NCBI RefSeq assembly: GCF_030463535.1
Contig: NC_132887.1
Coordinates: 17,661,358 to 17,725,357 of the forward strand
Direction: 5' to 3'
DNA: 64,000 nucleotides
Source: Salminus brasiliensis
Taxonomy: Eukaryota > Chordata > Actinopteri > Characiformes > Bryconidae
In this document: piece by piece, positions 28,789 to 37,200 of the stretch
Layout: each line of letters starts with the position of its first letter
How positions within the stretch are numbered: the first letter of the stretch is position 1
Translations under genes and position numbers: made by a program
Notes under the pieces: model-generated
Told to the model about the DNA's origin: nothing
Database searches by the model: none
The model's input: only the letters and a program-made list of their open reading frames with translations

Positions 28789-30222
28789 CTCGCTTACAAT
28801 CTCACTTTCAAATATGGGTTACGGTGGCTTCCTCGCTCTTTTCCTTCACATGTAAGCATACCCACAGTCACATGCAGCTATAGCTACTCGATTTAGGCCA
28901 CAGAAACATGGCACTTGGCTACTCTGCCACTCTCTTGGCTGGTTTTGATGTTTTGCTGCGCTCACTTATGCTCCCTCTCCCTTGATTCCTGGCTTTGCCC
29001 TCTCTGAATGCTGGCTAACAAACTAGGCACCATATTCAAACAGCTTCTCAGAGTAGGAGGGCTGATCCAGGATCTGTCCCCTTCAAGAAGAACCTGAATC
29101 CTGAGGAGTCCTAGATCAGCACTAGCTTCACAGAGATCGGCCCAGGATCCCACTGCGATGAACTGTGATGAATAAGCCAGTCTCTCAGACTGTAAAGGTA
29201 GACATAAACATACAGATGGCGCACGATCATAGCCTAGAGCTAAGAAATGGAATAAACCACCCGCAATGCTCGTACTAATCCCTTATGACAATGTAGGACA
29301 GGCCTGTGTGTCAACACGTCCCTTTATATACACAGCAGAGAGTATGAATAACGAAATCGCAGCACAGCAATCTTAGTCATTGCCACACTCCTAATTTAGC
29401 TCCACAAACACCAACGGGATCTCGGACCATGTATAATCCAGGTGATGAAATGCATGAAGCTAAGCTACACAACTCTTAATCTGAAGGCATCTAAACAGCA
29501 CAGGTTTCTTTCAGCGTGTGACAACAGCAGTGAGTACAGTTTGTAGTATACTTTGTATATATAAAAAACAACAACAACAAAAAAATCTGGATGGATGAAT
29601 AGATGCACCTTTTGGAGACCATTTCTGAAACTACTTAAGAACACAACGCAGCACTTTCTGAAGTATCCATCCATCTAACAACTAATTTTCATTTTATTTA
29701 AGACATGATTTCTATCTGAATACATGAAATTTCCAAAATGGCAGGAAAAATAGCCTCCCTGGATGGATGAATGGATGTCGTGAAATTTGGAGACAACGTA
29801 GAGGATTCAAATGATGCAAAAATACAAGGTTTTTGCACGACACAGTCCAGTCAATACTCTGAATACTCTGGAGCCTCTGCACATATTTAATAACTCGCAT
29901 ATCTGAAACATCTACCGATGGTCATTGTAGCCAATCAGCAGTTAGTTATAAACACACTGTATTATTATCCAGTAAAAATAAGGGGGGGAGGGGGGGGCTG
30001 TAGCTCAGTCAGGTGATCTAAATGTAAACAGGCTAACCTGATTACATTCCCAGCTCCATTCACCACATTCAGTAACAGGCCATTCACAGACCCGTTACTG
30101 ACTAATCCTGGTGTCTTCAGCTCTTACCTGCACATGTCAGCGAAGGCCAGAAAATTGAGTTTCTTCATTTTCTTCTCGCTGAGCCAGTAGCCCACACGTC
30201 TGCCTCTCAGAAACGTCTGCAT
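5988..30222 (-). CDS. itpk1: inositol-tetrakisphosphate 1-kinase, 5' part (coding exons 1-4, gene continues off the left edge)
   Basis: ITPK1 is a cytosolic ATP-grasp kinase/phosphatase acting on inositol tris- and tetrakisphosphates, feeding InsP5/InsP6 synthesis. Coding exons on the minus strand: 30222-30128 (95 bp), 18234-18210 (25 bp), 9059-8934 (126 bp), 6105-5988 (118 bp). All have AG/GT boundaries and phases join without a break, giving residues 1-121 plus one base of the next codon. The start is the ATG at 30222, beginning MQTFL; the segments GYWLSEKK, GPLDVIIHKLTD, EADQND and DYIDAHPETIVLDPLPAIRT are near-identical to vertebrate ITPK1 as I know it (about 410 aa). Only the N-terminal domain is present; the catalytic centre is outside the window. 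A good acceptor at 30313-30314 suggests at least one upstream non-coding exon in the CpG-rich region. Intron 1 (11.9 kb) and intron 2 (9.2 kb) are long and repeat-rich. Fish have itpk1 duplicates; which one this is cannot be told here. Confidence 0.93.
6106..8933. other. itpk1 intron 3, with CA repeat
   Basis: Intron between coding exons 3 and 4. It contains the perfect CA array at 6512-6581. At about 7400-7450 there is an AT-rich patch rich in ATATTAT/GATATT words that may be an old transposon remnant. A/CA-rich sequence lies at 7826-7875. No gene or RNA gene is recognised. Confidence 0.6.
6512..6581 (+). repeat. (CA)n microsatellite, about 35 units
   Basis: Uninterrupted CA dinucleotide run read directly. 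It creates a spurious Cys/Val open frame on the minus strand. Confidence 0.97.
10598..10821 (+). mobile_element. tRNA-derived SINE, V-SINE-like
   Basis: A box TGGCGCAACAG at 10609-10619 and B box GGCTCGATTCC at 10668-10678 mark a tRNA-derived head. The body ends in GTCGCTCTGGATAAGAGCAT, then AGCTAAATGCC and an AAATGTAAATGTA tail, the conserved 3' module I associate with vertebrate V-SINEs. Copies of the same family lie at 34440-34625, 42356-42599, 49583-49726 and 50745-50935. Assignment to V-SINE is from memory of the family; the tRNA origin is visible directly. Confidence 0.8.
11014..11372. mobile_element. non-autonomous element with terminal inverted repeats
   Basis: The left end GCTATGTCCCAGTTTAGAGG (from 11014) pairs with the reverse complement of the right end, GCTGTGTCCCAATTCAGGGA (from 11372), and the match continues through CTGCAT-TTCGAA/CTGCAT-TTTTGAA. 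The repeats are imperfect over about 30 bp. The interior has no transposase. No clear target-site duplication was found, so the superfamily is left open. Confidence 0.65.
12477..12525 (+). repeat. (CT)n microsatellite
   Basis: CT-rich run with two short interruptions, read directly. Confidence 0.9.
13865..13989 (+). repeat. compound trinucleotide microsatellite
   Basis: Successive blocks of TAA, TTC, TTA, TAC and TAG triplets, each several units long. The block order suggests stepwise mutation and expansion from one ancestral TTA-like array. Confidence 0.9.
14919..15032 (+). repeat. (AT)n microsatellite and flanking AT-rich DNA
   Basis: An almost pure TA dinucleotide tract occupies 14960-15032. 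It is preceded by AATAAAAT-type AT-rich sequence with shorter TA runs. Confidence 0.95.
17065..17128 (+). repeat. (TA)n microsatellite
   Basis: Pure TA run followed by a short ACATACACACATACAT tail. Confidence 0.95.
18361..18962. mobile_element. 602-bp long-palindrome (foldback) element
   Basis: The left arm (18361-about 18575) and the right arm (about 18768-18962) are inverted copies. GTCCATCTGTTTCTCTGCAT on the left is the reverse complement of the right end, and CAATGGTCAGG, CACCACAGAGCAGGTA, GGGTGGTGGG, TCATTCTCAGCACTG and GACATGGTGGTGG all pair. The right arm lacks about 20 bp that the left arm has (around TGTGTTGCGCTGG). A roughly 190-bp unpaired centre separates the arms. It begins about 125 bp upstream of the 25-bp itpk1 exon 2, inside intron 1. 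I recall a similar dispersed element from ostariophysan genomes. Confidence 0.8.
20610..20954 (-). mobile_element. Tc1/mariner-like non-autonomous element, second subfamily
   Basis: The right end TTTTGTCCATATAGTG is followed by a TA dinucleotide at 20955-20956, the terminal type and target duplication expected of Tc1/mariner. The interior (AATATTAATGCCTATGG on the left of the end, TCTAGGATAAATGGG, CCTAGAAGAGTGGAAGCC) differs from the other copies in this window, so it is another subfamily sharing the same ends. The left end at about 20610 is approximate. No transposase is present. Confidence 0.6.
21750..22106. mobile_element. hAT-type non-autonomous transposon with intact target-site duplication
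   Basis: The terminal inverted repeats are TAGTGCTGGGTGA (21750) and TAGAGCTGAGCAA (reverse complement, ending 22106). Both sides are flanked by the identical 8-bp word GTTCTGAG (21742-21749 and 22107-22114). An 8-bp duplication is characteristic of the hAT superfamily. The interior is AT-rich (CAATAT, ATCACAAT words) with no transposase. Confidence 0.85.
22915..23010 (+). repeat. (CACACACATA)n-type microsatellite
   Basis: CA dinucleotide array regularly interrupted by TA, giving an ACACACAT higher-order period. It produces spurious open frames on both strands. Confidence 0.95.
23163..23368 (+). repeat. GA-rich tract ending in (GA)n microsatellite
   Basis: Imperfect GAGA/GGA purine-rich DNA leads into nearly pure GA at 23305-23366. 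The open frames across it (Arg-Glu or Ser-Leu runs) are repeat artefacts. Confidence 0.92.
27301..27897. mobile_element. probable hAT-like element relic with inverted ends
   Basis: CCAATCCAATAC at 27311-27322 is the exact reverse complement of GTATTGGATTGG at 27805-27816. The inner left side is rich in TATCGG/CCGATA words. The right end GATCAGTGCATCCCTAG inverted gives CTAGGGATGCACTGATC, which resembles the left end CTCTGCACCAATCC. No transposase frame remains, and the outer limits are approximate. Confidence 0.55.
28690..28784 (+). repeat. compound (GA)n-(CA)n microsatellite
   Basis: A GA run with CAGACAGA interruptions passes directly into a CA run. Confidence 0.95.
29988..30062 (+). mobile_element. 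degenerate tRNA-like SINE head
   Basis: TAGCTCAGTCAGG fits an A-box pattern and is followed at the right distance by a decayed B-box-like GATTACATTCCCAG. A G-rich run (29980-29998) precedes it. It is too decayed to be a tRNA gene. Confidence 0.35.
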
Positions 30223-30697
30223 CTTCTTCTGTCGAGTCTCAGCCCAGATGTGACAGACTCGACCTAGCTGTAGCTTTCCAGCGACAACAGGAAACCGTTT
30301 TCTTACCCAACCCTGTCAAGCCAAGACAGAGACAGAGCCGCTTAGCCAGCAGGTCAGGCATGCACGTCCGCTGCCAATTTCATTTTACAGTAAACACAAA
30401 GCCCCTAACTGTCACCGACATCAACACGAGCCACTGGATCCCAATTTCTGCCTGGCAAAGTGATGCTGCTCAAGTTAGACTGCTAACCCTACTAGCTACA
30501 CTAGGTAGCCCACAGCTCGCTGTTAACATGAAATATGGCTGTATTAGACCGAAATCTATGCGAGCTGTCGATCTCTCCCTTTGACTGTTAGCTAGCTGTC
30601 TTAAAAACCACTTCTTAAGCGGAGAGTTAAAACTGTAACTTGTCTTTTCTCGTCAGGATTACCAGAAACCCATCTGAAAAGAGCGAAGCAAATAGCT

Positions 30698-30730
30698 AGC
30701 AGCAGCAGCGGCGGCGGCGGCGGCGGCGGC
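30698..30730 (+). repeat. (AGC)4(GGC)7 triplet repeat at the itpk1 5' end
   Basis: Four AGC triplets are followed by seven GGC triplets. On the itpk1 sense (minus) strand it reads (GCC)7(GCT)4. It is about 480 bp upstream of the itpk1 ATG and may lie in the 5' untranslated region or promoter. Confidence 0.9.
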
Positions 30731-30759
30731 ATAGTTACTGACTCTGACAGTTTGTAAAA

Positions 30760-30905
30760 GGTGGCAAATCCAGGTCCAGAAAGTCAAAATCCATCCCAGG
30801 ATTTTGTTTCAACTGCATGAATTGCTTGGCTGCAGCGCAGCCATACCAGCAGTTGGACCAAAGACCTGGGGTGGATTTTGACTTTCTGGACCAGGAACTG
30901 CCATC
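30760..30905. mobile_element. 146-bp foldback MITE
   Basis: The left arm GTCCAGAAAGTCAAAATCCA (from 30774) is the reverse complement of the right arm ending near 30892. The pairing extends outward through GGTGGCAA-TCC / GGAA-TGCCATC. The two arms surround about 60 bp of unpaired centre. The same element, more diverged, is at 59797-59940 in chmp3 intron 1. Confidence 0.75.
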
Positions 30906-31569
30906 TTTGCAGTTTGGTTTCCAAGGCGTGAAAAAAGCGGAGCGCAAAACATAGATGTAAGTTAGATAGCTACGTAATTACACCACGGGGACGTCTGCCA
31001 TGTTGTCTTCGACACTGCTGGCGCATATTTGGATCTCTGAGGTTGAAGTCAACAGAAACATGTTCAGTTGGCTACCTACCTAGCTAGCTAACACATCTCC
31101 CATTCCGTCGGATAGCGACTGGCTGGCTGGTTAGCTGGTTAGCTTGCTCGAGGTCTCTTCGTTCTCCATGATCTTTCCCGGGGAGCTGGTAAACAGGCGT
31201 GATGCGAGGAAAACCGAAAACGATAACTCGGCTATATCCAGCCCAATCGCGCTGAAATTGCGAACTGGACACCCACACTGATCACACCCTCCTGACGTAA
31301 GGCTGGCTTCATTCAAGTCGGGCTGCCAGCGCTTTCTTTCCAACCATGACTTACGTTAGCGAGCTGTTGAGCAGCCCGCACAGCACCATTGCCACTTGCT
31401 GGTGAGCACGGGAATTTTTTTGGCTTTGTATTTTTGTATTATTATACAGCTCATATAGGTGGCGCTGCTGTAACACATTGTACCACATCTTTACCTTTTC
31501 CTCTGGTCTGTAGGATCTCAGACGACACACGTGGGTTGCCAAAAAAAGAAATCACATTTTCTCCTTAAA

Positions 31570-32188
31570 ATACACGACCTGCCCATCGATTGTCTCTTCA
31601 GAAATCTTGGATATTAAACATAGTTTATCCTGCTTTTTTTAGGGATAACTGCCTCGACTAGATTTTGGAGCATTGATGTGAGGACTTTTCTGCTTACCTC
31701 AGATGATCTCCACCCCACCTCATCTCAAAGGTACTGGATGGAGCACCATCATTCCAGAGAACATGCTTCCACTGCCCCGCAGCTCAGTGCTGGAGGCCTT
31801 TATACCCCTCTAGTCCACACCAGGCATTAGGCATAATCCATGAGGGTCATGTTTATCTTCTCCAGAGAGTCCTATTCTATTGACAATACTTACATGTACA
31901 GGGACTAGCTGTGTGTGCCTTTGCACAGGGTTGTGGGTTCGATTCCCGGGCCCAGCAAGCTGCCACCTTAAGCAAGGCCCTTTACCCTCTCTGCTCCCCG
32001 GTCGCTGTGTGTGTGTACTCACTGCCCCTAGTTCACTAGTGTGTGTGTGTGCGCACCACAGATGGGTTAAATGCGGAGGACACATTTAAGTGTACACTGT
32101 ACAGTGACAAATATGTGCACCTTTACATTTTAGTTGAATGTATTCATTAGAAGAGGTGTCCACAAACATTTGGACATTCAGGCAGTAT
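31570..32188 (+). mobile_element. Tc1/mariner-like non-autonomous element carrying an inserted SINE
   Basis: Landmarks shared with the other copies are CTTCAGAAATC, TTTATCCTGCTTTT, CTAGATTTTGGAGCATTG, GGTACTGGATGGAGCACCAT, CCAGAGAACATG, CCCCTCTAGTCCAC and a right side GTCCACAAACATTTGGACAT. The normal sequence between the GTGTGTGC block and the GAATGTATTCATTAG block is replaced by the SINE at 31923-32130. Ends are decayed. Confidence 0.7.
31923..32130 (+). mobile_element. tRNA-derived SINE lacking its A-box head
   Basis: It begins at AGGGTTGTGGGTTCGATTCC, which includes the B box, and runs through CAAGGCCCTTTACCCTC, TGCTCCCCGG, a GTGTGTGT stretch, CTAGTTCACTAGTGTG, AGATGGGTTAAATGCGGAGG to GTGCACCTTTACATTT. 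The same family is at 5600-5772, where the A box is present. It sits inside the Tc1-like element. Confidence 0.8.
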
Positions 32189-32437
32189 GGCGCCTTTTTA
32201 CCACATTGATCTTATGCATTTATTGCCTTCTCCCATTTCCTCGGTTGGATCCAGAGAGACACGTGGTTGGTAATAGTAGAATAATACTAAATAAATAAAA
32301 ACAAAATTAATATAATAAACAATTAAAATATGAAACATTTAAAAATATTTAAATAAAATATTTTACTTTTTAAAATATGTTGACATTTTTAACATAACTG
32401 TAATAACTAACAAAATCTTAAATCATCCAAAGAAATA

Positions 32438-32710
32438 CACTATATGGTTTGTGGACACCTCTTCTGCTGAACGCATTCTCATTTTACTTTAAGTTGCAAC
32501 ATATAATGACATAGATGTGCGAATGCACACACTGTCTAGTACCTGTAGAGATGTACCATCAATAGAATAGGTCTCTCTGGGGAAAATAAACATGAACCTA
32601 TTGGCACAATGCTTAATATCAGGCAATTGCTCACAGCAATGCTTCAGAATCTAATAGAAAGCCCTCCCTGGTCAGTAGAGGCAATTATTTCAGCAAAAGC
32701 AGGAATTCTT
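32438..32710 (-). mobile_element. Tc1/mariner-like non-autonomous element, internally deleted
   Basis: Starts CACTATATGG after a TA dinucleotide at 32436-32437, the family terminus. CATGAACCTATTGGCACAAT and CTCTCTGGGGA-like blocks match the minus-strand copy at 49227-49555. The central portion (the AGCACCATCATTCCAGAG region) is missing. The far end is degenerate. Confidence 0.65.
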
Positions 32711-32857
32711 TTTTTATTAAATAATGTATAACTTAGAACCAGACACTCAGGGAGTGTTGGGCAAAGCTTTTTTTGTTCACTATTTAACACTCTCATGTGA
32801 TCGTAAATAAAAAAAAAAAAAAGTGAGATGACCAGTGGTTTAGCCAGCAGACAGATG

Positions 32858-32863
32858 TTTATT
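32858..32863 (-). terminator. candidate plk4 polyadenylation signal
   Basis: TTTATT on the plus strand is AATAAA on the plk4 strand, about 310 bp after the stop codon at 33175. It is the nearest clear canonical hexamer just beyond an otherwise unassigned AT-rich stretch that is presumably the 3' untranslated region. No transcript evidence is available. Confidence 0.5.
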
Positions 32864-33174
32864 ACTTACATTTTTGTCCATCTGATATTTCATTGAAGCT
32901 CAGAGGATATATCTTTTTTGCAGAGTAAAAAAAAAAAAGTTTTCCCCACACAATCCAAATGCACAAGACAACAAATACAGAAAAGTCCATACTGTACAAC
33001 ATAAAAAATATATAATTTTCATAATCTTGGAACTATCTGTACAACGGTTTAAAAATGTATTTACAGACACTTAATGCATTTTCAGAAAGAGATTTTACAC
33101 TGAAGTAAAGAAGTGCTTTTCACTATGTCATACGATCACAGTGTGGTCCAGTTCCTCTGAGTCATTTCTGCTGC

Positions 33175-34227
33175 TCAGCGTCGTGCAGCCGGACTGGCCA
33201 AAAGGCTCAGGATGGAGGAAAGGCAATGGAGCTTCTCCTTCACCACCTCTGGCAGCTTCTCGTTCTCTTTATACCTAAGAGAAATATGACGCAGTTAGAA
33301 ACAGACAAGGCAATAAAAAGAGTCAGTCTTTCATTCATACTTTCATTGAACAACGTTACCTGGTGATGTGTCCTTCTGGGGAGGTGAACGTGATGCAGGA
33401 GACCCCTGCCTGAACCACTAGCTGGGACCCATCATTAAACTGTACCCACACTTCTCCACTTGTTAGCTAAAATGTAAATACATGGCAGTGAAATTACTAC
33501 GGTTGTCTAGAATGCTGTAAATCAGGGGTGTTAAACCTTATCCACAAAGGGTCGGTGTGGCTGCAGGTTTTCATTCCAGCCAAGCAGAAGCGCATGTGAT
33601 CACTTGTTTTAAGACGGACCGCTTGATTAAACAAGTGGAACCAGATGTGTAGCTAGTTGTTTAAAGTGAAAACCTGCAGACATACCGACCCTTTGCAGGT
33701 AAAGTTTGAAACCCCTGCTGTAAAGGATCTAGCATAGCAATGTTAATAAAATGCACATATGGCATGTTACAGGAACAAGAATCACAACACTACACTCTAA
33801 AAAATAAAGGTGCCACAAAAGGTTCTTTGAGTGATGCCATAGAAGAACCATTTTTTGTAATAGAGATGAAATTCATAAAAAAACCTTTGCATTAAGATAT
33901 ACTTTTTGGGCACTCTATGACAAACATGGTTCTTTATGGAACTAAAAGTGGCTCAGATATGGCATCAGTCGAACCATTCGCAGCACCTTTATTTTTAAGA
34001 CTGTAGCCCACTGTTTACAATAAATAGTGTGTTTCCAAGGTGTTATTAATTACAAATTGGTGTTAATAATTTGAGTATTTTACCTGAGAGGCCCAGCCAA
34101 TGTTGGGTACAAAGATGGACTTAAGCACTTTTCCTGTATTGATGTTACACCCATCTTTGGCTGACTGGGGTGAGCTGCCTTTGGCCAAACTGGCTGTTGT
34201 GAAATCAGACCCATTGTAGGAAATCAT
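33175..34227 (-). CDS. plk4: plk4 exons 14-16: C-terminal polo box (PB3) and stop
   Basis: Exons: 34227-34084 (144 bp, residues 819-866), 33466-33360 (107 bp, 867-901), 33274-33175 (100 bp, 902-934, TGA at 33177-33175). Recognisable PB3 segments are [35 protein letters not shown] and [10 protein letters not shown]3 in PLK4 binds STIL and relieves autoinhibition (family knowledge). Introns 14 and 15 carry two small MITEs listed separately. Confidence 0.96.
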
Positions 34228-37200
34228 CTACAGTTAAGTGAAGGGGAAAAAAAGAGAACAATGCACCATCTGGCAGATCTAAAATTATACAATTGGATTA
34301 CACAATATGAGGTCAAACAAAACACACTGTACTAATAAGTCCTTTAAATGTTTGCGTCATTATGCTGACTGTTGCGGACACATAAACGACATGCAGTTTC
34401 ACCACAGTGAGTCAACCTCACTTGAGTATTACAGCTTTGATGACGTTTGGTATGGTGTTGTGACTGTTCTTCATGAGGCTAACGGGGGCTCAGTTCCCTG
34501 TCTGGATAAGCATACCACGCTAGACCAATAAGAGTTGGGCAGGACCCATATACACTACATTTGCCTACTACATCTGTAATAAGATTCAACTGTACATTGC
34601 TCTAGTCTGCCATAAATGGAAATGTTGTGTCACTTACAGAAGGGGTGATATGGGGTGGCTGGGGTGGACTCAGGCACACCTGAGCTACCTCGGCAGGCAC
34701 AGCAGGACCCTGATCAGAGAAGGGCTGGGTCGCAGGGAACGAGGAGGCAGGGTTAGCAGGCCTCCTGAGAAACAAAGTGAAGTAAACAGAGGAGAGACAT
34801 TTTAGTACAAGAATAGCAATCCCACTACACCCGAAGGAAAACAAACATTATGAAAAGAGAGCATTACATCAGTGTGTTTATCTTTTAAATAATCTAAGTG
34901 GTATAAGACGAGAGGAGTTTGAAATACTGCAGAAATAAGAATTCAAATCACACCTGCCAATGGTGATGGGGAAGAAAGGTGTAGCTCTAGCACTGCGTTG
35001 CTCCTCAGCACTTATTGCTGCCTCCAAAGACAGACACATTCTGTGCCCCTGACCCAAAAAACACCACATGGTTAATAGATATATTCTACATCTCTAATAG
35101 ATTCTCTGTGTATTATATTATGGACATTCATCTTTGTGCCCATTAGTAGCAAAGCAGTAATAAAGGACATAAAGTAACAAAAACTAGTATGACTTGAATT
35201 GACCTAACAAATGTAGAAACAGAATTCGTGTCTGTAATAAAAACACTAGCATAAGGGAAACAATGAGGTCAGCCACAACTGCCACATGTGACGGATGTTC
35301 ATTTAAAAGTAAATAATGAACATATCCATGTACAGTGAATTAAAAACCATCATTACCTCATCTGCAAGCTCCATGTAGAGTCTGCACTCAGGGCTCACAC
35401 CACTCAGGCCTATGTCCCCTTTCATCGTGTATGACTTGCCACCCTTCTCCACCACTCGCACCTGATCACCAGTCTTATGGGTTTTTGCACCTAAAACAAG
35501 GAGGCAAAGAAAGGGCACTTTAATATTTACCCAACTGTATTAAAGTGGGGTACTATACTGTATTTTACAATCATATAAGGATAATGAAATATACCTTCTC
35601 TTTTCACAAGATAAGTGATTATATCAAGAAAGTTTTGCCCTTTTTATTACTTACTACAATTAAAAACTAAGGAATACAGCGCCTGTATACAAGCAGTATG
35701 TTCTGGAGTTAGCTTTGTTAAAATGCAACAATGCTGTGGAACAAGCTGTATTAGACCAGGCTCAAAATAAGACTCAGACTATAGTCAGAAAATAAATAAA
35801 TACACAATTTAATTTATAAATAAATGTATAAGTAAATTCATATACGCACCATCATAGAAGCACACTTCCAGGTCTGCATTAGGTGAATTCTCCATCAACA
35901 TGCACTTGGCAAACTTTGTGTACAAGGTCACTTTAGGAGTTTTTGATTTCACCAGCTGAACAAACTTGGTGGCATACTGATACTTCTTCCAGTATTTCTC
36001 TAAATGAAAACAAAACTGAGTATAAATAATTGCGTTTATGACAGCAGAACAACCATTCTGCAAACCCCACACCACCATCTCATGCAAGGTTACCTGGCAA
36101 ATCCTCATAGCTGCATATAAAAATGTCTTCTGGGGGAGAAGGTGGATGATCCAGGACAGGGAACCCTTTACCATCATTGGGCTGATACACGGTGACCTGA
36201 ATAAATCAGTCAATTGAATTATCATTTTGACATTGTTGTGTAATCAGATAATAAAATAAAATAAAATAAAAAATAAAATAATAAACAAATTCTTCTCATA
36301 CCATGGAGCCATCACAGGATATCCTGAGCACTTCTTTGACCCTCTCCTGAGTTCCCTGGCCTTTCAGGAGCTCCATACACACCTCTCCAGTGTCCAGGAT
36401 GCTGACCTGAAAAGAAAATGTATCATCCATTATGCACTCAAAAACAGCTTCATTAAAAACTCTTGGGTACATATTAATTTTAAAATGAAGAATTTGTAAG
36501 ATGTGTATTCCCTTAAGAACCCTCTCCCCATACTCACAACAGCATTTTTGGTCTTCTGTCTGATAGGCTTTAGCCTGGCTGCACAGAGAGGAGGAAATGG
36601 ACTCTTTTTCTCCTTTCCCACATTAGCTTTGCTCTTGGACAGGGGAGCACACTGTACGTCTAGAAAGTCCTGAGACGCAGGCAATTGGCCTCCTACTAGC
36701 CCACCCCCCCTGCAGGGCCTTGGGTTGTTCTGCAAGGAGGGATGGCTGTATGAGTGAGGGGGAAGGCCACTGGTTCCTCTCATACTTGGTCGGTCACTGC
36801 AGGAAGGTACAGCCTCCACTGCCTCCCTCCCAGAATGAAAACTCCCACTGTTGCTGTGGTTGCTCACATCTGCTGGTCTTTTGAAAGACCCTTATTACAA
36901 AAAAAATTAAAAAACAAGAGGAATAGTATTAATAATACTACTACTAATAGTACAATATTAATAACAGTCTTGCTACATGTTTTGTTTGAAAGATTCAAAG
37001 TCTCTCATTAAACAAGAGTAAAATACCATCAGTACTGAACCACGGCTGTGTCTCGGATTCAGCCATCTGCAGTCTAACGGGATGCGCTGGAGTAGAGAAA
37101 GAGGATCCGGGGCTGATGGACAGAAGTAAGAACTGATTAATAAGAACTGACAAGTGATTTTTAAGAACTGATTAGAAGTGAAATATTCAGTACTATCCAA

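Larger units (their letters stand above)
18963..30127. other. itpk1 intron 1 (upstream part), repeat-rich, no nested gene seen
   Basis: Apart from the elements listed separately, this stretch has GA-rich imperfect repeats at 23700-23830, a short ATATAT run at 25708-25720 and an inverted-repeat-like patch at about 29030-29155 (GCTTCTCAGAG and GATCCAGGATC words with a second GATCAGCACT half). No open frame shows a recognisable domain. Conserved non-coding elements could be present but cannot be identified from one sequence. Confidence 0.5.
30313..31400 (-). promoter_or_regulatory. itpk1 presumed 5' end and CpG-rich promoter region
   Basis: The stretch upstream of the itpk1 start exon becomes visibly CG-rich from about 30660 to 31370, unlike the AT-rich introns. 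It contains the triplet repeat at 30698-30730 and the foldback element at 30760-30905. A polypyrimidine tract and acceptor lie just left of 30313, so a first non-coding exon somewhere in this region is likely. The exact transcription start cannot be read from sequence. Confidence 0.55.

Noticed and set aside
36430-36537. Apparent extension of plk4 exon 7 ([10 protein letters not shown]...)
   Set aside because: It reads past a consensus GTGAGT donor at 36537; the conserved continuation VSILD is supplied by the next exon at 36406.
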